Assembly (NCBI RefSeq): GCF_002754475.1
Contig: NZ_PEFL01000002.1
Location: 62,001 to 126,000 of the forward strand
Source of the DNA: Comamonas sp. 26
Lineage (GTDB): Bacteria > Pseudomonadota > Gammaproteobacteria > Burkholderiales > Burkholderiaceae_C
Length of the DNA: 64,000 bases
Direction: 5' to 3'
Made by a program: the position numbers and the translations under genes. Below the pieces are notes generated by a model that had not been told where the DNA came from, searched no databases, and saw only the letters and a list, made by a program, of their open reading frames with translations. Shown piece by piece: positions 16,957 through 24,698 of the stretch; the stretch's first letter is position 1; every line of letters starts with the position of its first letter.

Positions 16957-17336
16957 GACAGTTTCCTAGTTGGAGGTTCAGCAGACAGTATGCAGATTGC
17001 CATTACGGTCAGCTTTTTGCAGCTATTGATCGCTATGGCAGATCAGGTCAAACGATAAATTCGACTCAGCACGCATTATAGGTAGATTTGATCATTACTG
17101 ACTAACACTGACAGCAACTAAACAAATCTGCACAAATCGGTGCGTTTCTTATTTACCGGGCAAGCCTTGGCTTGCCATGGAACACACTGTGATCCATAAA
17201 TTCTTTCCTGTCAATTCCCTGACAAAGCTTTCATAAAGATTTACACAACCAGTACAAAGCCTCGTCAGATCAGCAGGAACCCATAGAGGGTATCCCCGTA
17301 ACTTAGCACGGAGCCAGTTACAAGTCCACCCTCAAA
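16957..17336. other. Intergenic region, no gene seen
   Basis: About 380 bases between the lipoprotein gene start and the roxA end. AT-rich for this genome (for example 17030-17110 and 17200-17250), so it should include the lipoprotein promoter. I see no open frame of interest, repeat or clear promoter hexamers. Confidence 0.4.
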
Positions 17337-18461
17337 TCAATCGCCTGAGCGAACCCAGCCTGCATCAAACCACGATGACAGCAGCTCCAGCGCATCATCG
17401 CTGGCGCTTGCCAGGTCCTTGCGAGACAGCATCCGTGTGTCCGCCAACTTGCGCATCAGCGTGGCATCGCGGCCACCGGCCAGATAGCTTTCACCGTTGA
17501 TGAAGATGTGCTTGGCGTCATACATCATGCGGGTGCGGCGATCGAGCACAACGCTTTCGAACATGCCGTTTTCATCGCCATGCTCGAACCAGACATTGGG
17601 CTTGGGGTCCGACAGGTACTCACCCAGAGCACGTTCCAGCGCCAGCGGCTCGGCCAGCGCTTTTTGCAGAGCTTCGCGGGCAAAGTCATACATGCCAGCC
17701 GGAATTTCAGCGGGGTTGCTGACCGCTTCCTGCTTGGGGTCACGGTAGATGACGGGGTTTTCTGGTTCATCAGGCTCGTCAGACATGCGCAGCAGAAGCT
17801 CGCGACCCATCTCGCCACGGTCAGGCGAACGGAAGCCGATGGAGTACGTCATGCACTCGCCTTCGGCCACGCCGTCATGCGCCCACTTGGGCGGCAGGTA
17901 CAGCATGTCACCGGGCTCCAGCACAAACTCTTCTTCGGGCTCGAAGTTCGCAAGAATCTTCAAAGGCTTGTCTTCCTGCAGCGACAAATCTTTCTGGCGA
18001 CCAATGCGCCAGCGACGCTTTCCATGGGCTTGCAGCAGGAACACGTCATAGCTGTCAAAGTGCGGACCCACGCCGCCCTTGTCCGTCGCAAAACTGATCA
18101 TCAGATCATCCAGACGCGCTTCAGGCACAAAGCGGAACTGCTGCAGCAACTCATGCGCCTTGTCGTCATGCATGTCCACACCCTGCACCAGCACCGACCA
18201 GCCCGGCTTGGTGAGCGGGGGCAGGCTGCGGCGGGACAAGGGGCCGTGGCTCAGCTTCCAGTTGTCACCGTCAAGCTGCTGAATCAGGCGCGACTCCACA
18301 CCTTCTTCACCGGCCATGGCCAGCAGGCGAGCACGCGGGATAGGTGCTTTAAAGCCGGGAATGGCTTGACGCACCAGCAAAGGCTTTTTATGCCAATGCT
18401 TGCGCATGAATTGGGAAGCGGTGAGCCCGCCGAGCAAGGCGAGTGGCGTGTTGATGTCCAT
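17337..18461 (-). CDS. roxA: Ribosomal oxygenase (uL16 arginine hydroxylase, YcfD/RoxA type)
   Basis: 374 residues. A JmjC-type cupin 2-oxoglutarate/Fe(II) oxygenase of the bacterial ROX family, which hydroxylates an arginine of ribosomal protein uL16. The iron triad is H134 and D136 in GPHFDSYDVF and H195 in PPKWAHDG. The DxFLLQ-GKRRWRIG block (139-154) and the C-terminal winged-helix part match the family length. Starts with MDINTPLALLGGL. A single gene with its own upstream region. Confidence 0.88.
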   Translation of the reverse strand: MDINTPLALLGGLTASQFMRKHWHKKPLLVRQAIPGFKAPIPRARLLAMAGEEGVESRLIQQLDGDNWKLSHGPLSRRSLPPLTKPGWSVLVQGVDMHDDKAHELLQQFRFVPEARLDDLMISFATDKGGVGPHFDSYDVFLLQAHGKRRWRIGRQKDLSLQEDKPLKILANFEPEEEFVLEPGDMLYLPPKWAHDGVAEGECMTYSIGFRSPDRGEMGRELLLRMSDEPDEPENPVIYRDPKQEAVSNPAEIPAGMYDFAREALQKALAEPLALERALGEYLSDPKPNVWFEHGDENGMFESVVLDRRTRMMYDAKHIFINGESYLAGGRDATLMRKLADTRMLSRKDLASASDDALELLSSWFDAGWVRSGD

Positions 18462-18519
18462 GGAAATACGGTCCTGCTTTTCTAAGCGATAGCCTGCATT
18501 GTCCTATAGCCCCCAATAA

Positions 18520-18630
18520 CGCCGGTCAGCGCAGATCAATGACCAAGCGATCGAGCGCAAGATCAAGCGCGCACTGGACCCGGATGGCATTCTGGTGCCG
18601 GGAAAAGAGGGATTGATATCTAACCTACTG
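18520..18630 (+). pseudogene. C-terminal scrap of an FAD-linked oxidase
   Basis: The frame through 18532-18625 reads QINDQAIERKIKRALDPDG, then ILVPGKEGLI. This pattern (KRALDP-G-L-PGK) is the conserved C-terminal tail of GlcD/vanillyl-alcohol-oxidase/4-cresol-dehydrogenase-type FAD oxidases. Nothing upstream continues the protein; a stop lies just before it at 18517. It is a deletion remnant between roxA and the AraC regulator of an aromatic-type operon. Confidence 0.5.
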
Positions 18631-18656
18631 CGGCACTTTTGTGCGTCCGCAGCTCT

Positions 18657-18710
18657 TTCTTTGATAGCTGCTCACGATTGATAGTTAAGCGCTACAGGCC
18701 TGTTTGGCAT
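18657..18710. repeat. Dispersed intergenic repeat, diverged copy
   Basis: TTTGATAGCTGCTCACGATT, then AAGCGCTACAGGCCTGTTT, related to the AGCTGCTTGCGCTT...AAGCGC-AGAGGC family. It lies directly after the stop of the AraC gene. Confidence 0.5.
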
Positions 18711-19679
18711 TTAGTTCAGCAGATGACTCGTCGCAAGTCCGGCCCTGAACTGCACCGGCGTCTGCCCCGTGTGCTGCTTGAACAAGCGGCTCAGATGCGC
18801 GCCGCTGGCAAAGCCGCAGGCCAGCGCCAGCTCGGTCAGCGTGCAGTGCTGGTTGGCCAGTTTGCGCACATCTTGCTGAAACAGCGCAATGCGCTGGGCC
18901 CAGACATACTGGTTGATGCTCAGCTCGTCATCGGCAAAGGCGTTATAGAGATGGCGCTTGCTGCAGTTGAGCGCAGCGGCCATGCCATCGGCAGACAAGC
19001 CCGGGTCACGCAGATGCTGGCGCACATAAGCCCTGATGCGGCTGTTGAGCAGCTCGCTGGCGCTCAACGTTGAGGCACGGCCACAAGCATCTAGAAGAGA
19101 CAGCTGAATGAGCTGCACCAGCGAATCCGTCACATGCTGGGCCACGCCCTGCCCCATCACTCGATATTCGGCAAACATGCCACGCATCATGTCCAGCGCG
19201 ATGCGCGAAACGCCTTCGGTGCCGCCCACATAGCTGCCCATCAGCGCATCCACGGCGCGGCCATGCTCGGCAAAGCGGCTTTTGGGCAGGGTGATGATCA
19301 GGTGCTCGCACCACTCGGGGTTGAGGACTTCGTATTCCTGCGTGCTGTCGTAGATCAGCCATTGGCCGCTGCGTGCATGGGCCTGGCGGCCTTTCTGGCA
19401 GACGCTGGCCGTGCCTTGCCAGGGGGCAACGATCTTGAGGAAGTCCGTGCTGTGACTGGCCATGCTGGCCGAGGTACGCCGTACACGGTGACGGCTGGCC
19501 TCTATCTTGGTCATGCCCACGGCGCCCAGCTCAAAGGTGTTCAGACGCGCCGAGAACTGCTGGTCGTCATAGACATCGCTTTCAAGCCCATACAGCGATG
19601 ACATCCAGTGCTGCCATGCACCAATGGCCTGCTTGCCTTGCATCTCTGTCGTCTGATAAGCGGCGGTGGCTTGGGGCAT
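18711..19679 (-). CDS. AraC-family transcriptional regulator
   Basis: 322 residues from the ATG at 19679, preceded by GAGGAG at good spacing; longer upstream frames lack a start with such a site. The N-terminal AraC-binding-like (FeaR/XylS-type) cupin domain is at about 30-200. The C-terminal double HTH is at about 215-315, with AALNCSKRHLYNAF and ELALACGFASGAHLSRLFKQHTGQTPVQFR. It is divergent from the ABC importer and aldehyde dehydrogenase genes and very likely activates them in response to their substrate. Two direct CCAGACAA repeats 22 bases apart lie in the shared upstream region. Confidence 0.88.
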   Translation of the reverse strand: MPQATAAYQTTEMQGKQAIGAWQHWMSSLYGLESDVYDDQQFSARLNTFELGAVGMTKIEASRHRVRRTSASMASHSTDFLKIVAPWQGTASVCQKGRQAHARSGQWLIYDSTQEYEVLNPEWCEHLIITLPKSRFAEHGRAVDALMGSYVGGTEGVSRIALDMMRGMFAEYRVMGQGVAQHVTDSLVQLIQLSLLDACGRASTLSASELLNSRIRAYVRQHLRDPGLSADGMAAALNCSKRHLYNAFADDELSINQYVWAQRIALFQQDVRKLANQHCTLTELALACGFASGAHLSRLFKQHTGQTPVQFRAGLATSHLLN

Positions 19680-19816
19680 GCGGGCTCCTCGGTCGTAAAC
19701 AACATTCTCCCTGCACGTAACAGGATGCTTCATTATCCATAGCAGCCTGCACACCCTCTTTCTCGCGCCCAGCGTTGCACAGGGAAATTGGTGTTTACCC
19801 AGAGAGGCCTGCACGG

Positions 19817-19846
19817 CCAGACAAGACTTTGTGCACACCCAGACAA
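19817..19846. promoter_or_regulatory. Candidate AraC-family operator (direct repeats)
   Basis: CCAGACAA at 19817-19824 and again at 19839-19846, 22 bases apart, about two helical turns. They lie between the divergent AraC and ABC genes and about 95 bases before the ABC start. Spacing and position suit an AraC-type dimer site. Not verified. Confidence 0.4.
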
Positions 19847-19940
19847 ACCCCTGCTGCGCTGTTTTCCTACGATGGGTAAAAACCGGGTTCAGAGCATATT
19901 GCCGACCTGGGAACCGGAACCATCCACACAGGAGACAAGC

Positions 19941-21164
19941 ATGAATCTCAGCAACAAGCGCTTTATTCTCAAGAGCCTGGTCGCCGCTACCGCGCTGGCC
20001 GGTCTGGGCGGCGCGGCTCTGGCGCAAGAGGCACCCAAGTCCATCCGCATCGGCTGGGCCATTGCCAAGACCGGCATCAACGCGGGTGGCACCTCCGTCA
20101 CCACCGCGCCCAACTACAAGCTCTGGGTCAAGGAGATCAATGACGCAGGCGGCATCATGCTCAAAGCCTACAACAAGCGGGTGCCGGTTGAAGTCATTGA
20201 GTACGACGACCGCTCCAGCACTGAAGAAGCGGTGCGCGCCACTGAGCGCCTGATCACGCAGGACAAGGTGGACTTTGTGCTGCCACCGTGGAGCACAGGC
20301 TCCAACCTCGCCGTCGGCCCCACCTACGAAAAGCACAAGTACCCGCTGCTGGCAGCCACTGCGGTGACCGACAAGGCACCCGAGCTGGCCAAGCGCTGGA
20401 AGCACGCTTTCTTCTTCCTGGGCACTGGCGGCGAGTACGCCGAGGACCTGGTCGCCATGCTGGAAAAGGCCAAGAAGGAAGGCAAGATCAACAACAAGAT
20501 CGCCATGATCAACATCGCCGACGGCTTTGGCGTGGAGCTGGCCAATGCCACGCGCAAGGCGGCCAAGCAGCATGGCTTTGAGCTGGTGTACGACAAGAGC
20601 TACCCCATAGGCACGCAGGACATGACGCCCGTCATTAATGAAGCCAAGGGCAAGGGTGCAGACACCTTCGTCGCCTACTCCTACCCGCCCGACACCATGC
20701 TCATCAATGAGCAAGCCAAGACACTGGGCCTGACACCCAAGGTGCTGTTTACCGGCGTGGGCACGCAGTTTCCCATGTTCAAGGGCAAGTTTGGCGCGGC
20801 GGCTGAAGGCGTGATGGCCCCCGGCGGCATCGACGCCAGCAACCCGCAGATGCAGGCCTATCTGAAGCGCTTCAAGGAAGTCACGGGCCAAGAGTCGGAC
20901 CGCTTTGCCAGCCCCATCGTCTACACCTCGCTGCAGATGCTGCAGCAGTCGATTGAGCGCGTGGGCAAGATCGACCGCGCCGCCGTGACCCAGGAACTCA
21001 AGACCGGCAGCTTCGACACCGTGCTGGGCAACGTGAAGCTGGAAGGCCAGATGCTGACCAAGCTCTGGCATGTGGGCCAATGGCAGAACGGTGAGTTCAA
21101 TGCGATTGCGCCGACTACACGGGCGGGGGTTAAACCTGCGGTAATCCCCCGCAGCTCCCCCTGA
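19941..21164 (+). CDS. ABC importer substrate-binding protein (branched-chain amino acid/amide type)
   Basis: 407 residues from the ATG at 19941 with CAGGAGACAAGC before it. Sec signal peptide (KRFILKSLVAATALAGLGG...ALAQ), then a periplasmic-binding type 1 fold as in LivJ/AmiC receptors: SIRIGWAIAKTGINAGG, VEVIEYDDRSSTEEAV, ITQDKVDFVLPPWSTG. It binds the ligand and delivers it to the two permeases encoded downstream. The gene context (AraC regulator, aldehyde dehydrogenase) suggests an aromatic or other organic-acid ligand rather than an amino acid. The last residues (AVIPRSSP) and the stop run into a repeat element, so the native end may have been changed. Confidence 0.9.
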   Translation: MNLSNKRFILKSLVAATALAGLGGAALAQEAPKSIRIGWAIAKTGINAGGTSVTTAPNYKLWVKEINDAGGIMLKAYNKRVPVEVIEYDDRSSTEEAVRATERLITQDKVDFVLPPWSTGSNLAVGPTYEKHKYPLLAATAVTDKAPELAKRWKHAFFFLGTGGEYAEDLVAMLEKAKKEGKINNKIAMINIADGFGVELANATRKAAKQHGFELVYDKSYPIGTQDMTPVINEAKGKGADTFVAYSYPPDTMLINEQAKTLGLTPKVLFTGVGTQFPMFKGKFGAAAEGVMAPGGIDASNPQMQAYLKRFKEVTGQESDRFASPIVYTSLQMLQQSIERVGKIDRAAVTQELKTGSFDTVLGNVKLEGQMLTKLWHVGQWQNGEFNAIAPTTRAGVKPAVIPRSSP

Positions 21165-21250
21165 GGCGCTACGCGCCTTCCCCCTCTCTCGCTTCGCGGG
21201 AGGGGGACTACAGCCTCGCTGCGGGGCGGCCTTTGCTCGCTGTCCCGCTA
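21142..21250. repeat. GC-rich palindromic repeat at the 3' end of the binding-protein gene
   Basis: Contains GAGGCGCTACGCGCCTT, then CCCCCTCTCTCGC TTCGCGGGAGGGGG as a hairpin-forming pair, and CTCGCTGCGGGGCGGCC, followed by TGTCCCGCTA. I recall very similar 'CCCCTGAGGCGCTTCGCGCCTTCCCCC' blocks scattered in Comamonas/Acidovorax genomes. It overlaps the last codons and stop of the binding-protein gene and lies before livH, where it could act as an mRNA-stabilising hairpin. Confidence 0.65.
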
Positions 21251-21380
21251 CTAAGCCATGCCTATTCAAACACTGCGCTCAGCTTTTAGAACTATCAAAA
21301 CAAGAGCTGGCTGCGCATGTCTCGCTTTCACTTTGCATTGATTTCATAACAAGAACAATGAATCACGAGCGGTACACGCT

Positions 21381-22256
21381 ATGAACTTTATAGACATTCT
21401 TCTTGCAGGTGCCATGCTCGGCGGCCTCTACGGCCTGGTGGCCATGGGGCTGACGCTGCAGTACGGCGTGGCGCGGATCATGAATCTCTCGTATGGAGAG
21501 TTTCTGATTGCGCCGGCCTTTCTGGCTTTTTTCGCGGTCACTGACTGGGGTGTTTCACCCCTGCTTGTGCTGGCACTCGTTGTGCCGCTGGGCTTTGCCG
21601 TGCAGTGGGTCATCTACCAACTGCTGCTGACCCCGCTGGTGCGCCGCGCCAAGGGTGGGCCTTCGCTGGAGGTGGATTCGATTCTGGCCACCTTTGGCAT
21701 GCTGTTTGTTGCGCAAGGCATCATGCTGGTGATGTTTGGCGGCGATTATCACAGCTACACCTATCTGTCGGACACGGTTGAGATTCTGGGCAGCAAGGTC
21801 GCCGCCAACCGCCTGCTGGTGCTGGTCGTGGCACTGGTACTGGGCGGGGGTCTGTACCTGCTGCTGACGCGCACCCGCGCCGGAGCCGTGGTGCGGGCCG
21901 TGGCAGTGGCTCCGCAGTTTGCACATCTGGTCGGCATCAATGTGCGCAGTACCGCCGCACTGGCCTACGGGCTGGGCGGTGCACTGGTCGCCGTCTGCGG
22001 CGTGATGGTCAGCATGTTTTTACCCTTCTCGGCCAGCATGGGCACCATGTTTGCTATGAAGGCACTGATTGTCGTCATCATGGGTGGCGTGGGCAATCTC
22101 ATGGGCTGTCTGGTCGCAGGCATGCTACTGGGCTTTGCCGAGACACTGGTGGCATCCTTCATCGACCCCGGCCTGACGCTGGCCGTGAACTACGCTGTTT
22201 TCTTGCTGGTGCTGCTGTTCAAGCCCACAGGCCTGTTCGGGAGGGCTGCACGATGA
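21381..22256 (+). CDS. livH: Branched-chain-type ABC permease (LivH)
   Basis: 291 residues, about eight membrane segments. Starts MNFIDILLAGAMLGGLYGLVAMGLTL, the usual LivH opening. It has YGEFLIAPAF, and GVGNLMGCLVAGMLLGFAE toward the C-terminus, matching the cytoplasmic coupling region. One of two permeases of a type-4 (HAAT) importer. Overlaps livM by four bases (ATGA). The liv label describes the family; the true substrate is probably not a branched-chain amino acid. Confidence 0.9.
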   Translation: MNFIDILLAGAMLGGLYGLVAMGLTLQYGVARIMNLSYGEFLIAPAFLAFFAVTDWGVSPLLVLALVVPLGFAVQWVIYQLLLTPLVRRAKGGPSLEVDSILATFGMLFVAQGIMLVMFGGDYHSYTYLSDTVEILGSKVAANRLLVLVVALVLGGGLYLLLTRTRAGAVVRAVAVAPQFAHLVGINVRSTAALAYGLGGALVAVCGVMVSMFLPFSASMGTMFAMKALIVVIMGGVGNLMGCLVAGMLLGFAETLVASFIDPGLTLAVNYAVFLLVLLFKPTGLFGRAAR

Positions 22257-23203
22257 ACCCGATCAACCGCAAAGAAATTCTGATCTGGGCCATCTGCGCC
22301 ATCGCCACTGCCGGTCTGGCCCTGCTGCCGCGCTGGCTGACGGACGAGTACTACCTGTCCCTGCTCATCAGCATCCTCATGTACTGCGTGCTGGCCACGG
22401 CCTGGGCGCTGTTCTCTGGGCCAACGCGCTATATCTCGCTGGCCACCGTGGCGTTCTTCGGCCTTGGTGCCTATGTCACTGCCGTGTTCGGTGAGTCGCT
22501 GCCCTGGGCTGCCGTGCTGGCCATTGCCGCCGGCGTGGGCCTGGTCACCGCGCTGCTGGTGGGCCTGTCCACGTTGCGACTGTCGGGCGTGTACTTTGTG
22601 ATCTTCAGCTTCGGCCTGGCCGAGCTGGTCAAGCAGCTGGTGACCTGGTGGGAGGTGAACATCACCAAAGACCTGGGCCGCTATGTGTTTGTAGAAATCA
22701 CCCAGCTCGACATCTACTGGCAGTTGCTGACCCTGCTGGCCCTGGTGCTGGCGCTGCGTGCGCTCATCAACCGCTCGCGTCTGGGTCTGGCCCTGCGCGT
22801 GATTGGCGAGGATGAAACCGTGGCCACCCACGTAGGCATCAACACCACGCATGCCAAGGTGCTGCTGTTCACCGTCAGCGCCGTGTTCATCACCGTCACC
22901 GGTGCCATCATGGCCCCGCGCTGGACCTATATCGACCCCAGCATTGCCTTTGCGCCCGCCATCTCGTTCCAGACGCTGATCATGGCCTTGCTGGGCGGTG
23001 CCGGTGCGCTGTTCGGCCCGATTCTGGGTGCCGTGCCGCTGGTGCTGTTGTTTGAATATCTGGGCGCCAACTTCCCCAACCATTTCTCGATTTTGCTGGG
23101 TCTGGTGTTTATCGTGATCGTGTATTTCATCCCCCAAGGCCTGTCCGGCGTGCTGGCCAAGCTGTTTGAAAAAACCTCAGCCAGGAAGGTGGACAAGCCA
23201 TGA
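22253..23203 (+). CDS. livM: Branched-chain-type ABC permease (LivM)
   Basis: 316 residues, about nine hydrophobic segments. Has the LivM blocks LFSGPTRYISLATVAFFGLGAY, LSGVYFVIFSFGLAELVKQ, and GRYVF; VIGEDETVATHVGI is the coupling loop. The C-terminus is cytoplasmic and basic. Overlaps livH upstream and livG downstream by four bases each, so all three are translationally coupled. Confidence 0.9.
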   Translation: MNPINRKEILIWAICAIATAGLALLPRWLTDEYYLSLLISILMYCVLATAWALFSGPTRYISLATVAFFGLGAYVTAVFGESLPWAAVLAIAAGVGLVTALLVGLSTLRLSGVYFVIFSFGLAELVKQLVTWWEVNITKDLGRYVFVEITQLDIYWQLLTLLALVLALRALINRSRLGLALRVIGEDETVATHVGINTTHAKVLLFTVSAVFITVTGAIMAPRWTYIDPSIAFAPAISFQTLIMALLGGAGALFGPILGAVPLVLLFEYLGANFPNHFSILLGLVFIVIVYFIPQGLSGVLAKLFEKTSARKVDKP

Positions 23204-23970
23204 AAACAGCCACCCTGCTTTCCGTGCGCTCGGCCACCAAGCGCTTTGGCGGACTGGTCGCCGTCAACGAACTGAGCTTTGACATTTACCCCGGTGAAGT
23301 CGTGGGCCTGCTTGGCCCCAACGGTTCGGGCAAGACCACGGCCATGAATCTGATCTCGGGCGCGCTGGCCGTCAACGGCGGCGAAATTTTGTTCCATGGT
23401 CAGCCCATTCACAGCCTCAAAAGCCACCAGATTGCGCGCCTGGGCATTGCACGCACTTTTCAGCTGGTCAAGGTGCTGGGATCCATGAGCTGCATGGACA
23501 ACGTCATTGCCGGCATGGCCTTCAAGCCCCGGCCGCTGTTTGGCAAAGCCGCCACGCCGCGTGCACTAGCGCTGCTGGCGCAGGTCGGTCTAGCCGAATT
23601 TGCGAACATACCTGCAGGCGATCTCACCTACATCAACCAAAAACGGCTGGAGCTGGCCCGCGCCCTGGCGCTTGAGCCGCAAATTCTGCTGCTGGATGAA
23701 TGGCTGTCAGGCCTAAACCCCACCGAGCTGCAGCAAGGCATTGCCTTGATTCAGCAGCTGCAGGCCACGGGGCTGACGATTCTCATGGTCGAGCATGTGA
23801 TGGACGCCGTACACGCCCTGTGCAGCCGCTGCGTGGTGATGAATGCAGGCACAAAAATAGCCGACGGCCCCACGGCACAAGTACTGAAGGAACCCGAAGT
23901 CGTGCGCGCCTACCTGGGTGAAGATGTGGATGGTGGTGAAGAAGCAACTGCGGAGACCCACCATGCTTGA
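23200..23970 (+). CDS. livG: ABC ATPase (LivG type)
   Basis: 256 residues. Walker A GPNGSGKTT near residue 39; the Q-loop region has ARTFQLVKVL. A signature-like NQKRLELARAL takes the place of LSGGQ, a variation common in LivG. Walker B is ILLLDEWLSGL and the switch histidine is in MVEHVMD. It energises import through LivH/LivM. The start overlaps livM by four bases. Its stop overlaps the start region of livF. Confidence 0.92.
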   Translation: MKTATLLSVRSATKRFGGLVAVNELSFDIYPGEVVGLLGPNGSGKTTAMNLISGALAVNGGEILFHGQPIHSLKSHQIARLGIARTFQLVKVLGSMSCMDNVIAGMAFKPRPLFGKAATPRALALLAQVGLAEFANIPAGDLTYINQKRLELARALALEPQILLLDEWLSGLNPTELQQGIALIQQLQATGLTILMVEHVMDAVHALCSRCVVMNAGTKIADGPTAQVLKEPEVVRAYLGEDVDGGEEATAETHHA

Positions 23971-24676
23971 TGTACGCAATATCTCGGTGAGCTACGGCAA
24001 GCACGAAGCCCTGCACCAGGTCAGCCTGAACGTGCAGCCCGGAGAGCTGGTCGTCATGCTGGGCGCCAACGGAGCGGGCAAGTCCAGTCTGCTCAAGGCG
24101 CTGGGCGGCATGGTCACGCCGCAGGCCGGTGCCAGTGCGCAACTAGCCGGCAAGGAACTGATGCTGTTGCCCGCACACGCTATCGTGCAGTCAGGCCTGG
24201 CGCTGGTCCCCGAAGGGCGCGGCGTGTTTGGTGATTTGAGCGTGAAAGAAAACCTGCAGCTGGGCGCGCAGCCACAGCGTGCTCGAGTCAATGAGGCCAA
24301 GAATCTGGAACAGGTCTTTGCCCTCTTTCCAAAGCTGCGCGACCGCCTGCCCCAAGCCGTGCGCACCATGAGCGGCGGTGAGCAGCAAATGGTGGCCGTG
24401 GGCCGCGCGCTGATGAGCCAGCCCGATATTTTGCTGCTGGATGAACCATCGCTAGGCCTGTCGCCATTGATGTGCAAGGAGCTGTTTGCGGCACTGGCCC
24501 ACATCAAAACACTTGGCATGGGCGTGCTGCTGGTAGAGCAGAACGCCCGCCAGAGCCTGGCGATTGCCGATCGCGGTTATCTGCTGGAAACGGGGCGCAT
24601 TGTGGGCGAAGGCTCAGCCACAGAACTTTCCAACAGCCCGGCGGTACGACGTGCCTACCTGGGCGGTGAACATTGA
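23963..24676 (+). CDS. livF: ABC ATPase (LivF type)
   Basis: 237 residues from the ATG at 23963, eight bases before the livG stop, with GGAG seven bases upstream. Walker A GANGAGKSS; signature MSGGEQQMVAVGRALM; Walker B ILLLDEPSLGLSPL; switch region LLVEQNARQSL. Second ATPase of the importer. A complete five-component HAAT importer is thus encoded in order binding protein, H, M, G, F. Confidence 0.93.
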   Translation: MLDVRNISVSYGKHEALHQVSLNVQPGELVVMLGANGAGKSSLLKALGGMVTPQAGASAQLAGKELMLLPAHAIVQSGLALVPEGRGVFGDLSVKENLQLGAQPQRARVNEAKNLEQVFALFPKLRDRLPQAVRTMSGGEQQMVAVGRALMSQPDILLLDEPSLGLSPLMCKELFAALAHIKTLGMGVLLVEQNARQSLAIADRGYLLETGRIVGEGSATELSNSPAVRRAYLGGEH

Positions 24677-24698
24677 GCAATGACAAGGAGAAACTCTC

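Noticed and set aside
18711..21269. 852-codon minus-strand frame joining the AraC gene to sequence upstream of it
   Set aside because: The upstream half is antisense of the ABC binding-protein gene; the AraC protein starts well at the ATG at 19679 with its own ribosome site.
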